Shown: in pieces, positions 16,598 to 25,542 of the stretch
Layout: each line of letters begins with the position of its first letter
Numbering within the stretch: position 1 is the first letter of the stretch
From: Pseudoflavonifractor sp. 60
GTDB taxonomy: Bacteria; Bacillota; Clostridia; Oscillospirales; Oscillospiraceae
Assembly: GCF_009911645.1 (NCBI RefSeq)
Contig: NZ_QWKI01000033.1
Location: 1 to 63,564, forward strand
DNA: 63,564 nucleotides
Reading direction: 5' to 3'
Position numbers and translations under genes: made by a program
The notes under the pieces: model-generated
The model's database searches: none
Seen by the model: only the letters and a program-made list of their open reading frames with translations
Told to the model about the DNA's origin: nothing

Positions 16598-17703
16598 TGG
16601 TTTTGTATTTGGATTGCCAGGGATACAGCATCGGGCTCAATCTTCCCACAACGCCCACCGCAGCAGCAGACAGGCTCTCGGCACTGAGGGAAGGACTGGA
16701 AACGACTGCACCCGTCCAAATCAGCAGCGTGGACAGTCCTGTCTCCAACCTCTATCCGTACATCCAGCACACTGATTTGGATAATGAAACTGACTTCCGG
16801 AAGCTGAATGTGCTTGCTGAACGGATTGACAGCATGCCCCAGGAGAAACAGCAACTTTTTTCTGGGGCACTGGAGCTGGAATGTACCGGCGATTTGGATC
16901 ATGCTATCCACATTGCGGATAATATGGATCGCTTCGAACTGTTCCCTAAGATCACAACAGACGAGGAGCTGGGGCGTTTTCTGGTGGACACCTCATTTGT
17001 CACCGGAAAGTTCTCCTTCCCCGAGTCAGCCCGGCCCTATTTGGATTACGCTAAAATCGGCGCGGAACAGCGAGATTCCATCGGCGGTGTGTACACATCG
17101 TTTGGCCTTGTCAGGCGGCGTGAGGAATCTCCGGTTCAGACAGAAGGACCAAGGGAGATGCTCCTGACGCTCACGACCTCAGAACGAAACTATCCCCTTG
17201 TCCTCCCCGCCTCCGAGGAACGTCTGGAGCATGCAAAAAAGGCCCTGGGCGTGGACGATTTCTCTCAGGCGGTGATCGCCGGCGTGGAATATGTGGCGCC
17301 TTATTTGGACCAGCTGATCCCTGCGGATTCCATCACTGTAGAGAATGCCAATGAGATGGCTGAATGTCTCCAGGAGATCAAAGCAGACGGCGAAATGAAG
17401 AAATACTGCGCCGCGCTGGAAGTGGAGGAGCCGTCCACCTTTACCGAGGCCCTCGACATAGCCATTGATCTTGACGACTACGAGCTGATCTCCGACAACG
17501 AACGGGACTATGGGCGGGAGGCTCTGCGCCGGCTCGGTGCGGACGGTGAACTTCTCGATACGATAGACGGTTACACCGATTTTGACGCTCTGGGCCGGGC
17601 CATGATGGAGGAGGACAGAGTCCGGCAGACCGGCTTCGGCCTGGTGCGCCGTCTGAGCAAGCCGTTCCCTCCTGAACAGGAAACTGGTCAAACCATGATG
17701 TGA
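16597..17703 (+). CDS. ArdA-like antirestriction protein 2 with two modules
   Basis: The 368-residue acidic protein contains the ArdA-like pattern twice. The first copy (about residues 70-170) reads LNVLAERIDSMP...NMDRFELFP...EELGRFLVD...PYLDYAKIGAEQ...GLVRR. The second (about 260-355) reads DLDDYELIS...DYGREALR...DALGRAMMEED...GFGLVRR. It seems to be an internal duplication, as in other multi-module DNA mimics. The ATG overlaps the preceding TAA. It ends GQTMM, a weak form of the shared tail. Confidence 0.7.
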   Translation: MVLYLDCQGYSIGLNLPTTPTAAADRLSALREGLETTAPVQISSVDSPVSNLYPYIQHTDLDNETDFRKLNVLAERIDSMPQEKQQLFSGALELECTGDLDHAIHIADNMDRFELFPKITTDEELGRFLVDTSFVTGKFSFPESARPYLDYAKIGAEQRDSIGGVYTSFGLVRRREESPVQTEGPREMLLTLTTSERNYPLVLPASEERLEHAKKALGVDDFSQAVIAGVEYVAPYLDQLIPADSITVENANEMAECLQEIKADGEMKKYCAALEVEEPSTFTEALDIAIDLDDYELISDNERDYGREALRRLGADGELLDTIDGYTDFDALGRAMMEEDRVRQTGFGLVRRLSKPFPPEQETGQTMM

Positions 17704-17778
17704 AAACTTCTGGTAGACTTTCGGGCAGAGTTGTGGTATTTGTATTTGCTGCAAAAAACTGAGAAAGAGGTGAAGTCA

Positions 17779-18588
17779 TTGCAAATCAACATTTACAAGG
17801 ACAAGCTGCTGGGGGCGCGCCTGTTCGGAGCATCCGTCCTCTACAGCGTCCAGCCTATCCCCCGCGAAGATGTTCCCAAGGGCTGGTACTGCTACGATCT
17901 GCGCGGTACCGCCCGACACCCGGATGAGCCTTACGCTCTGGTTGACCAGACTGAGGACTGTCACGCAGGCTCTGTCCTCTCCTACCTGCCGCTGAAAAGC
18001 GGACGCTCAGAAAAGCGATTGGTGAAGAACATGTTCCAGATGCTCGGAACCAATCCCACTCTGGCTGAGTTCTGCGCAGACGAAAGGATCACCGCTCCCG
18101 AAGTGCCCCTCCGCCATATGCTGTGCCCCGCGTCCCCCAAGGACGCGGGGCTTTTCTATGCCCAGACGCCTGAGAGGGATACGGAACTGGGAGCCATCGG
18201 CCATGTCCGCATCGACTTTGGAAGCGGCGGCAAGGGTTTCTGCCACAGCTGGTGGCCCAGAGGCCCCGAGGAGCTGAACACCCAGGAGTTCAAGGATGAA
18301 CTGGGCAAGGTGGTGGATGACCTCCGAAAAAGTGTTCTGAAAGACCTCTCCTCCATGCGCCGGTACTGCTATGGCAGCAAGGGCGCTATTGAGGGCGGGT
18401 CCTGCTGTCAGAACTACGGCTTCACGCTGGAGACGGAGCGATTTCTCTACCGCCTGCGGTGCAACCCAATCGAGGGAGACTATCAGGCATACCTTAGCTG
18501 CTTTGATAAACAGGCACAGCAGATGCTAGATGAAGGACACGCTGTCGGGCAGGCCGCCTCCGGCATGACGATGGGGGGTATGGGCTGA
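17779..18588 (+). CDS. Element accessory protein with LPD28-like N-terminus
   Basis: I start it at TTG 17779 because AGAGGTGA lies seven bases upstream; a longer reading has no such site. The 269-residue protein begins with a segment (PKGWYCYDLRG...DCHAGSVLS) that resembles the large polyvalent domain LPD28 found in mobile-element proteins. A second half contains HVRIDFGSGGKGFCHSWW and two close Cys residues (GGSCCQNYG). Function unknown. It ends MTMGGMG, a clear form of the shared tail, and the GGGGGGT in those codons serves the next gene. Confidence 0.65.
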   Translation: MQINIYKDKLLGARLFGASVLYSVQPIPREDVPKGWYCYDLRGTARHPDEPYALVDQTEDCHAGSVLSYLPLKSGRSEKRLVKNMFQMLGTNPTLAEFCADERITAPEVPLRHMLCPASPKDAGLFYAQTPERDTELGAIGHVRIDFGSGGKGFCHSWWPRGPEELNTQEFKDELGKVVDDLRKSVLKDLSSMRRYCYGSKGAIEGGSCCQNYGFTLETERFLYRLRCNPIEGDYQAYLSCFDKQAQQMLDEGHAVGQAASGMTMGGMG

Positions 18589-19604
18589 TGGAAGACCTGA
18601 TCCAATGTCCCGCAGCCCGTGACGATTTCCAGCGGTGGCTGACCTGGGGACAGGAACCCATGACGTTTTACAACAGTGAGAAAGCCGACATGGTCCTGCT
18701 CAGGATGGAAAAGGACCCGTCTGTGGATTATCTGTACCGGATTGCTGTGGGACAGGACAGCACCATCTCCTGGAACAGCAGCCCGACGTTCTGCGGTGTG
18801 TACGATGTGGATTGCCAGACGCTGTACCTGACCGGGGATGCGCTGCACTCCTTTATGAGCGGTAAGATTCCGTTTATAGCGGAGACTGGTCCCTCCATGA
18901 GAGAGACGATCAGCGGCAGGATCAACCAGCGTGTGGAGGAGATCATCGCCGATGACCGGAACAACCTGACTGTGCGGGAAATCAGCGGCTGGCAGGCGTT
19001 GAAGAGCCTGCAATACTATCAGGAGTATGGCGCTGAGGAGGAGGCAATCCGGCAATTATTCGACGGCGAGAAGCCAGACAGCCGCTTCCATAGTGACTAT
19101 ACGCTGAACGAACTGCCGGAGGCCGCTTTCATAGCCTACATCCAAGATCCGGAGGGTTTCGTCCAGACCGAGGCAGAGCAGTATATCAGGATCAATCAGG
19201 AGAAATTTCTCCTGCAATTCCTGGAAAATGACGCTCTGCTGGCAGAGTATCAGGCATTGACACAGGACGCTGATAATCCTATCCACAAAATGAGAGCCAT
19301 CACAGAGGCTGTGAAGGCCAGCGGGGCCAAAACAGTGACCGTCACTGTACGGAAGGGAGAGCGGGAACTGACCTTCAAAACGGCGGCAAGCGCCCTGAAG
19401 GGCCGCAAAAATTACTACAGCACCTATGATATCCCCGCCTCTGACCGCCGGGAGTTTGAAAGGGTGTTTGGCCGCCACTCGGATTACAAAGCGGAGGACA
19501 TCACCAGGATCACCTATGGCAGAACTATCATCTACGAGGCTCCGTCGGTCCAGACGGAGGAACAGTCGGAACGTATGAGAATGGGAGGTATGCAGTTTGG
19601 ATAA
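18588..19604 (+). CDS. Element accessory protein of unknown function
   Basis: The ATG overlaps the preceding TGA. The 338-residue soluble protein has a C-terminal part with KTVTVTVRKGERELTFKTAASALKG, a basic and beta-rich stretch, and ends RMGGMQFG, a good copy of the shared tail. The tail codons GGA-GGT are correctly placed (seven bases) for the TTG start of the next gene. No known domain is recognised. Confidence 0.65.
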   Translation: MEDLIQCPAARDDFQRWLTWGQEPMTFYNSEKADMVLLRMEKDPSVDYLYRIAVGQDSTISWNSSPTFCGVYDVDCQTLYLTGDALHSFMSGKIPFIAETGPSMRETISGRINQRVEEIIADDRNNLTVREISGWQALKSLQYYQEYGAEEEAIRQLFDGEKPDSRFHSDYTLNELPEAAFIAYIQDPEGFVQTEAEQYIRINQEKFLLQFLENDALLAEYQALTQDADNPIHKMRAITEAVKASGAKTVTVTVRKGERELTFKTAASALKGRKNYYSTYDIPASDRREFERVFGRHSDYKAEDITRITYGRTIIYEAPSVQTEEQSERMRMGGMQFG

Positions 19605-20145
19605 CAGAGAAGAAATGACGCCGGTCCAGCCTGAGAGCGGCGTGCGTTACACGATAGACGAGTTCCTTACCCTGATGGAGCCGCAGCACCGGGAAGACCA
19701 GGAAACCACACGCCAGTGCATTGCCGGTCTGACAGGGTACGCCACCCAGCTTGCGGCGAAAGGTCAGGAGGAGCAGGTCCCCCGGCTCCGCGACCTCTGC
19801 ATCGAAATGGCAGAGTTCTGGGGCTTGGCTGAGGATGACACGTGGGAAGGGTTTCGGAAGATGGAGGAGCAGTATGGCGGAGCCTTTGACAGCGCAGTAT
19901 CCGCTGCCCGAGAATCCGGCCAAGCGCCTGACCTGAGCGAACAGGCCAGGCAGAATATTCTGGACGGCTTGGAGCTTTACGCCCAGGAAATGAGGCTCAA
20001 TGAGGGCCTGGGGGCCTCCGGGCAGGAGGTGTCGCTGGAGGACGGCCTGGGGCAGTGGATCGTGGAGTGCGAGCTCCTCTCCGAGCAGCTCCAGGCGGAG
20101 TGGCAGGCGGAAGCTCAGGCCAATATGGAGATGGGGGGAATGTAA
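19597..20145 (+). CDS. Element accessory protein, DUF-type, acidic
   Basis: Translation starts at TTG within the end of the previous gene (overlap eight bases). The 182-residue acidic protein is predicted to be mostly helical (RKMEEQYGGAFDSAVSAARESG) and ends MEMGGM, the shared tail truncated after Met. The GGGGGGA of the tail precedes the ATG of the next gene by nine bases. I do not recognise the family. Confidence 0.62.
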   Translation: MDNREEMTPVQPESGVRYTIDEFLTLMEPQHREDQETTRQCIAGLTGYATQLAAKGQEEQVPRLRDLCIEMAEFWGLAEDDTWEGFRKMEEQYGGAFDSAVSAARESGQAPDLSEQARQNILDGLELYAQEMRLNEGLGASGQEVSLEDGLGQWIVECELLSEQLQAEWQAEAQANMEMGGM

Positions 20146-20148
20146 AAT

Positions 20149-21135
20149 ATGGAAAAAATGTCGAAGGGCTGGCTGAATTTCCTGCGGGAGCAGTTCCCGG
20201 CAGGCAGCCGGATCAAGCTCCAGGAGATGAAAGATCCCTACTGCCCGGCAGAGCCAGGGACTATGGGAACACTGGAGAGCATTGATGACATCGGGACATT
20301 CCACGTCAAGTGGGACAATGGCCGGGGGCTCGGTCTGGTGCTGGGCGAGGACAGGTTTTCTGTCCTGCCCCCGCTCCTCCAGACGCTGAAGCTGTATATG
20401 CCCTTGACAGCGGACCTCTATCAATACGGCGAGTACGGCGATCTGGAAAATGAGCCGGTTGAGCTGGGAGGCCAGTCATTGGTGGAATATGCGGACCAGA
20501 TCAACGGCGCTCTGCTCCGCAACCGGATGGCCGAAGAGGCGGAGCGCGGCATTATGCACTGGTACGGCGAGGATGACACAGTGGGCACCAAGGTGCGTTC
20601 GGCGGTGTTTTCCGCGGAGTGCCGGGATGGCCAGCTCTGGGGTGTGGCGGAGTGTCAGGTCATGGGCAGCCTTACCCCGGAAGAGGCGGAGACGCTGAAA
20701 GAATTTATCTCTGGTCAGGCGGCAGACGGCTGGGGCGAGGGCTTCGAGCAGATGGAGATCCGGACAGAGCGGGGTGAGATGTATGTACACCTGTGGGGGT
20801 GTGACGATTGGAGCATCGTGACAGAGCAGGACCGCTTCGATCCCCACTTCGCGGAACGGCTGCCGGATATGTGCTGGTCCACCCTGCCCAGCGATGGTAC
20901 GCTCATCTGTATCCAGCGGGGGCAGAACAGCTATCAGATATTGGCGGAGAGCAGCAAAGATCCTGACCAGAACCGGCATATGGCGAACTACCATAACAAA
21001 GCTCGGGGTGTCAGCAAGGCCCAGGAGCAGGCTATGCTCAACGGCAGTTTATTCGGCTGGAGCTGTCCCGCCGCCGACCCCAGAAACTACTCGGAGCAAG
21101 GAAGCCCGCAAATGGGGGGAATGACCCTTGGATAA
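20149..21135 (+). CDS. DUF4314-containing element protein
   Basis: The N-terminal 65 residues match the DUF4314 pattern: [47 protein letters not shown]. This small beta-barrel domain is common in conjugative elements and phages; its biochemical role is not established. The remaining 260 residues hold an unnamed domain with [12 protein letters not shown] and GWGEGFEQ. The 328-residue protein ends QMGGMTLG, the fullest form of the shared tail, and the GGGGGGA there acts as ribosome-binding site for the overlapping TTG start downstream. Confidence 0.75.
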   Translation: MEKMSKGWLNFLREQFPAGSRIKLQEMKDPYCPAEPGTMGTLESIDDIGTFHVKWDNGRGLGLVLGEDRFSVLPPLLQTLKLYMPLTADLYQYGEYGDLENEPVELGGQSLVEYADQINGALLRNRMAEEAERGIMHWYGEDDTVGTKVRSAVFSAECRDGQLWGVAECQVMGSLTPEEAETLKEFISGQAADGWGEGFEQMEIRTERGEMYVHLWGCDDWSIVTEQDRFDPHFAERLPDMCWSTLPSDGTLICIQRGQNSYQILAESSKDPDQNRHMANYHNKARGVSKAQEQAMLNGSLFGWSCPAADPRNYSEQGSPQMGGMTLG

Positions 21136-21559
21136 GACATTCGATATCCAAAGGCAGGTGGAAATCGAAAAACTGCTGAGTACTGACGCACTGGCCTATG
21201 GTTATGTCTATCAAGATGGGCAGCGCACGGAGTACTTATTTCAAGGCACTCCGGAAAACATCGCGTACTTCATTGGCAGCCGTCCATATGTGGACGAGAT
21301 GATCATAACCGATGCCGCGGACTGGCCTATCCTGAATACCATCGGGTACTTTATTGACAAATGCCCGGATCAGGGGTTACTGGATGAAATCAAAAAGACT
21401 CTGGTCCCTATCCAGAAGGGGGAGGCTCAGGCACAGCCGTTTTTCTGCCCGACCCTTGATGAAGTAGAAGACTATTGCGCACAGAGGGACCTTATGGATA
21501 TGGACGAGGACAGAGAAATGGATACGGACACCAATATCGACCTGAATTTGGGGTTCTGA
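21128..21559 (+). CDS. Element accessory protein of unknown function
   Basis: Translation starts at TTG inside the last codons of the DUF4314 gene. The 143-residue protein is very acidic at its end ([14 protein letters not shown]). Its tail NLNLGF-like end (IDLNLGF) only loosely resembles the GGM tails. The pattern [25 protein letters not shown] is visible but not assigned to a family. Confidence 0.6.
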   Translation: MDKTFDIQRQVEIEKLLSTDALAYGYVYQDGQRTEYLFQGTPENIAYFIGSRPYVDEMIITDAADWPILNTIGYFIDKCPDQGLLDEIKKTLVPIQKGEAQAQPFFCPTLDEVEDYCAQRDLMDMDEDREMDTDTNIDLNLGF

Positions 21560-21578
21560 GAGGAGGCATACGATCCAC

Positions 21579-21632
21579 ATGATTCAGTCGATGAAAGATC
21601 AGCCCCGTCCGGGCGGAATGGAGATGGTTTAG
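21579..21632 (+). pseudogene. 17-codon remnant of an ArdA-like paralog tail
   Basis: An ATG at 21579 opens a 17-codon frame that ends GGMEMV-TAG. The same six residues, with nearly the same DNA (GGGCGGAATGGAGATGGTTTAG), end the ArdA-like gene at 22662, and in both places an ATG of an ArdA-like gene follows after one base. The simplest reading is that a third tandem paralog once stood here and was deleted down to its last codons. An AGGAGG lies 12 bases before the ATG, so translation is possible. Confidence 0.6.
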
Positions 21633-21633
21633 T

Positions 21634-22662
21634 ATGGATAAATTCAATTTCAATCATCTGCTCCAGCTTCGTGGGTCTCCCCAGGAGCAGGCGTGGATCA
21701 AAGAGCATCTGGAGACCCTGAGCGTCCGGGAGTGCCATGCGCTGGAGGCTCTCAACCAGTTCCAGCCCTGCGAGGATATGACCGACGCGATCAACCATCT
21801 CTGCGCTCTGAACAGCTGCGGTATCTGCTTTCCCGCCCGAAACTATGAGGAGCTGGGCCAGTTTTACCTGAGCCATGAGTCCCACATCCCAGAAGACGCG
21901 GTCCCCTATGTAAATCTGCGCAAATTAGGCGAGCTGTACGGGGAGGACCATCCGGGTACGTTTATCGGCGTCTGTTATGTCTGCCGTCCCAGCCGCCAGA
22001 CTTATAGGACCTATTCTGGCTGGAATGAGTTCCCGTCGGAGGATGACAGCTGGAGCGTCAAGCTGAAGCTGGCCTCTCCCGCTGTGCCGGAGGGAGTGTG
22101 GCTGTATCTGCCGGGCGTCTTCGGCCTGGCCTTTGAGGATGCGGTGGAGCCAGCAATGGTCCTGGACGCGCTTCAGGTCCAGGAACTGGACGCCTGCACT
22201 CTGTTGGAAACGCGGTGCTGCTTCCCGGAGTTGAATGGTCTGGAGCGGCAGTATGACAGTATAAAGCAGATGGTCATAGACGGCGACACCCTGGGCTGCC
22301 ATATGGGGAAGATGACACGGGAGGACATGGAGCTGTTCGCCGCGGCTCTGGAGTATGAGGACTGCCGCAGCCTACGCTTCGCTCTGGACATTATCCAGAA
22401 CCTGCAATGCTACGACTATATCCCCAGTAAGTCGCTGAAGTCTTTTGCGGAGAAACATTTGCGGGAGGAAGATGTTCCGGAGGAACTCATCCAATCGGGA
22501 TGTATCGGCCTGGAGGGCTATGCTGGGGAGCTGTTGGAGACCGCTGGGTACACGCAGGTCAGCGGTGATATTGGATATCTGCGCCGAAACGATCAGCGGT
22601 TTGAGTACAAATACAGCACCCCCGAGGACCAGCCCCACAAGGGCGGAATGGAGATGGTTTAG
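21634..22662 (+). CDS. ArdA-like antirestriction protein 3
   Basis: The 342-residue acidic protein has two ArdA-like stretches: INHLCALNSCGICFPARNYEELGQFYLSH...PYVNLRKLGELY and a second ALDIIQNLQCYDYIPS...ELIQSGCIGLEGYAGELLE...GDIGYLRR. It is closely related to the next gene along its whole length, with a shared N-terminus LPGSPQEQAWIKE-type (QLRGSPQEQAWIKEHLETLSVRE). It probably inhibits restriction in recipients, by family analogy. It ends GGMEMV. The two genes are separated by a single base. Confidence 0.65.
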   Translation: MDKFNFNHLLQLRGSPQEQAWIKEHLETLSVRECHALEALNQFQPCEDMTDAINHLCALNSCGICFPARNYEELGQFYLSHESHIPEDAVPYVNLRKLGELYGEDHPGTFIGVCYVCRPSRQTYRTYSGWNEFPSEDDSWSVKLKLASPAVPEGVWLYLPGVFGLAFEDAVEPAMVLDALQVQELDACTLLETRCCFPELNGLERQYDSIKQMVIDGDTLGCHMGKMTREDMELFAAALEYEDCRSLRFALDIIQNLQCYDYIPSKSLKSFAEKHLREEDVPEELIQSGCIGLEGYAGELLETAGYTQVSGDIGYLRRNDQRFEYKYSTPEDQPHKGGMEMV

Positions 22663-22663
22663 C

Positions 22664-23680
22664 ATGGAGAAATTCAACTTCGACTATCTGCTCCGACTCC
22701 CTGGGTCTCCCCAGGAACAGGCGTGGATCAAGGAGCGGCTGGAGACGCTGAGTGTCCGGGAAAGCTGTGTGCTTGCCGCCGCCGCGATGAGAGCGTCACC
22801 TCAGACAGCCAGTGAAGCGGCAGATCAGCTCTGCACCCTAAGTAGATACATGGTGCGTTTCCCGATTGGAAGCTATGAGCAGCTGGGGGAATGGTATCTG
22901 CGGGATGCGTGCCAGCATGCAGACGAGCTCTTGCCTTATGTGGACCTCCAGAAGATGGGCGAGCTGTATGAGGAAGAGCATCCTGGACTGTTTATCGGGA
23001 ACTGCTATGTGGAATATCCCACCCAGCCCATATCCCCCCGCCAGGAAACCGATCTGCCGCGTCAGGACAGCACCTGGAGCTTTAAGCTGAAGCTGGCCTC
23101 CCCCACTGTGCCAGAGGGAGTGTGGCTGCGTCTGCCGGATCTCTCCGGCCAGACCTTTGAAAAGTCAGTGGAACTGAGGATGGTCCTGAACGAACTTCAG
23201 GTCCAAAGGCTGGACGACTGCACCCTGTTGGAATCTCAGTGCTTCTTCCCGCAGCTGGAGGATCTTGCGTGGCAGTATGAGAGTGTAGAACAGCTGGTCA
23301 GGGACGGCGACACTCTGGGCTGTATTATGGACGAGCTGGGCGGGGGCGATATGGAGGACTTTGCCGCCGCGCTGGATTATGAGAACTGCCACAACCTCCG
23401 CTTCGCCATGGACATCATCCAGAATACGCAATGCTACAACTACATCCCCAGAAAAATGCTGAAAAACCATGCGGAGACACATCTTCGGGCAAAAAGCATC
23501 TCAGAGACACTGATACAGTCAGGGTGCATCGATCTGGAGCGATATGCTGAGGATCTGTTAGAAGCCTTCGGATATGTGCAGATCAGCGGCGATGTCGGGT
23601 ATCTGCGGCGCACCAATCAGCAGTTTGTGTACGATCACAGTCCCCCTCCGCCAGAGCAGTCCGGCATGACCATGCAGTAA
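22664..23680 (+). CDS. ArdA-like antirestriction protein 4
   Basis: The 338-residue protein is a tandem paralog of the preceding one (same N-terminus KFNFDYLLRLPGSPQEQ, same blocks SFKLKLASPTVPEGVWLRLP and GDTLGC). I start it at the ATG one base after the previous stop, matching its paralog. It ends QSGMTMQ, a variant of the shared tail, even though no gene follows for 175 bases and a terminator comes next. That matters because here the tail codons are not needed as a ribosome-binding site. Confidence 0.65.
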   Translation: MEKFNFDYLLRLPGSPQEQAWIKERLETLSVRESCVLAAAAMRASPQTASEAADQLCTLSRYMVRFPIGSYEQLGEWYLRDACQHADELLPYVDLQKMGELYEEEHPGLFIGNCYVEYPTQPISPRQETDLPRQDSTWSFKLKLASPTVPEGVWLRLPDLSGQTFEKSVELRMVLNELQVQRLDDCTLLESQCFFPQLEDLAWQYESVEQLVRDGDTLGCIMDELGGGDMEDFAAALDYENCHNLRFAMDIIQNTQCYNYIPRKMLKNHAETHLRAKSISETLIQSGCIDLERYAEDLLEAFGYVQISGDVGYLRRTNQQFVYDHSPPPPEQSGMTMQ

Positions 23681-23771
23681 GGGCAGACGGGAAAGGCAGA
23701 GGAGGTGGTGTCAGATGGGCGGAGCCCAGACCAGATCCATGAGAAAATAATCATATCAACATCAACATGAA

Positions 23772-23813
23772 GGGGCCGTTTTACCGAAAGGGACAAGCGG
23801 CCCCTCTTTTTTT
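23772..23813 (+). terminator. Terminator of the ArdA operon
   Basis: GGGGCCG (23772-23778) pairs with CGGCCCC (23798-23804), followed by TCTTTTTTT. It closes the operon that began near 15201. Confidence 0.85.
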
Positions 23814-23855
23814 ATGCCCTTTTTCGGGAAAACGGCCCGAAGAAAGGAGCAGAAC

Positions 23856-24155
23856 ATGCGAGAGGAACAGTTTTTTAGCTACTTGAAAGGGGCCTGTCCC
23901 GGCAGGAAGTACCGGGTGAGCGGCGCGGAGCTGGAGCGAGCCCTGAACCTGAGCGGCACCGACCTGCGCAGACTGGTCAACCGGCTGCGCCGCAAGGGTA
24001 TCCCCATCGCCAGCGACCGGCATGGCTATTTCTACGCCGTCACCGCTGGGGAAGTCTACACCACCATCCGCCAGCTGAAGCAGATGGAGGCCGGACTGGA
24101 GAAGGCCATTGCCGGACTGGAGGCGTCGCTGGACAAGTTCGGCGAAGGAGAGTGA
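23856..24155 (+). CDS. Small winged-helix-type protein
   Basis: The ATG at 23856 follows AAAGGAG with good spacing; an earlier in-frame ATG (23814) falls in the terminator T run. The 99-residue protein shows a helix-turn-helix pattern (VSGAELERALNLSGTDLRRLVNRLRRKGIPI) followed by a wing (SDRHGYFYAVT) and a C-terminal helix that could dimerise. It overlaps the Dam-type methylase gene by four bases and may regulate or target it. Confidence 0.65.
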   Translation: MREEQFFSYLKGACPGRKYRVSGAELERALNLSGTDLRRLVNRLRRKGIPIASDRHGYFYAVTAGEVYTTIRQLKQMEAGLEKAIAGLEASLDKFGEGE

Positions 24156-25144
24156 TCTCCATCGCTGAAATTTTTATTCCGTGGGTCGGCAGCAAAGCGA
24201 GGCTGCTCGGCTACATCCTGCAGATCGTACCGCCCAACCTGAATCAATCCCTGGAGGCATTTGGCGGCAGCGGCGCGTTCACGCTGGCGCTCCGGACAGA
24301 CCCCAAGCGCCTGGATATTTACAACGACGCAGATTCGGATTTGGTCAATCTCTTCTTCTGTGTCAAGGAACTGCTCAGTCCTCTTATGAAGGAGCTGGGC
24401 TTCCTGCCCATCCAATCCCGTGAGGCATTTGAAATTTACAAGGCTTTTCTGGAGCACCAGGACATTTCCATGCTTAACATTCAAGCGGAATTGGACTGCA
24501 TAGAGGACCGGTCCTGCTTCACCGAGGAGCAGGCACGGGAATTGCGGCCCATCCTCCGGGGACGTGCGAAGCTGTACGATGTGCAGCGGGCGGCGGCCTT
24601 CGTGTTCAAAATCCGGGGCAGCTTCAGCAGCACCGGGGACTCCTTCGGCGTAAAGCCGCTGAATATACGCCGGTTTTTCAAGGGGTTCCAAGATGCGGAG
24701 CCCCGGCTGCAGAACGTCGTCATTGAGCACAAAAATGCCTTCCAGCTCATCCGGGAACGGAACCGCAACGGCGGACTGATCTATGCCGACCCGCCCTATG
24801 TGGATGCGGAGCACCTCTACCGGACCTCCCGAAATAACCGAGGCCGCCGTTTTCATATCCATCTCTGGAAGCTGCTCTCCGCCTGCAAGGGATACGTCAT
24901 TGTTTCCTACAACGACTGTCCGTTTATCCGGCAGCTCTACAAGGATTTTTATATTTTGGCGTTCCAGCGGCCTAATCCGCTGTCCCAGAAGAAGGGGGCG
25001 AAGTACGATGAAGTGCTCATCACCAACTACGATCCCAGACCCTACATTGCCCAGATGACCCTCTTCGATATGGATGTCCACATCGGGGAGTACGACATGG
25101 AACTGGTCAATATCCCAAAATCGAAAAGGAGGCTTTTACCTTGA
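24152..25144 (+). CDS. DNA adenine methylase, Dam/D12 class
   Basis: The 330-residue protein has the SAM-binding motif FGGSGAF (37-43) and the catalytic motif DPPY (213-216), in the order typical for the alpha-class N6-adenine methyltransferases of Dam type, plus the N-terminal IPWVGSKARL. It would modify element DNA and so protect it from restriction on entry. No partner nuclease is nearby, so it looks like an orphan. It starts at GTG overlapping the previous stop, and its own stop overlaps the next TTG start. Confidence 0.85.
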   Translation: MISIAEIFIPWVGSKARLLGYILQIVPPNLNQSLEAFGGSGAFTLALRTDPKRLDIYNDADSDLVNLFFCVKELLSPLMKELGFLPIQSREAFEIYKAFLEHQDISMLNIQAELDCIEDRSCFTEEQARELRPILRGRAKLYDVQRAAAFVFKIRGSFSSTGDSFGVKPLNIRRFFKGFQDAEPRLQNVVIEHKNAFQLIRERNRNGGLIYADPPYVDAEHLYRTSRNNRGRRFHIHLWKLLSACKGYVIVSYNDCPFIRQLYKDFYILAFQRPNPLSQKKGAKYDEVLITNYDPRPYIAQMTLFDMDVHIGEYDMELVNIPKSKRRLLP

Positions 25145-25542
25145 AGAAAACCGAGTATATGCAATGCACCGCCAATTTGGAGGGGGCGGCGCTCCTGATC
25201 CCGGATGCGGCCTTGAAGGTCAGTAACCTTGCGGGGCAGACGCAGCTGGAATACCGTCCTCTGGATCACGTGATCGTGGTGCTGAAGAAGCAGATGACCG
25301 CCATGGAGCTGGTCAACGCGATCCAGCATCTCACGGAGACCGCGGAGCAGCTGATGGCCAGCCTGGCCGTGGCCTGCGGCACCTGCGAGGAGTGCGCGGA
25401 TGGCTGCCGCTGCGATGTTTCGAAGGACTCCGCCCTGGGGCACCTGCCCCTGAACCAACTCCTCACATTCGCCAAATCGGGCACCTGCCTGGGTGAGCTG
25501 GAGAAGCATCTGAGAACGGGGGACATCGTCTATGGCGGCTGA
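25141..25542 (+). CDS. Small Cys-rich element protein
   Basis: Translation starts at TTG overlapping the methylase stop. The 133-residue protein carries a compact Cys cluster (CGTCEECADGCRC, about residues 79-91), which could bind zinc or an iron-sulfur cluster. The N-terminus (AALLIPDAALKVSNLAG) has the look of an AbrB-like or beta-hairpin segment. It overlaps the DUF3849 gene by 11 bases. Function unknown. Confidence 0.6.
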   Translation: MKKTEYMQCTANLEGAALLIPDAALKVSNLAGQTQLEYRPLDHVIVVLKKQMTAMELVNAIQHLTETAEQLMASLAVACGTCEECADGCRCDVSKDSALGHLPLNQLLTFAKSGTCLGELEKHLRTGDIVYGG

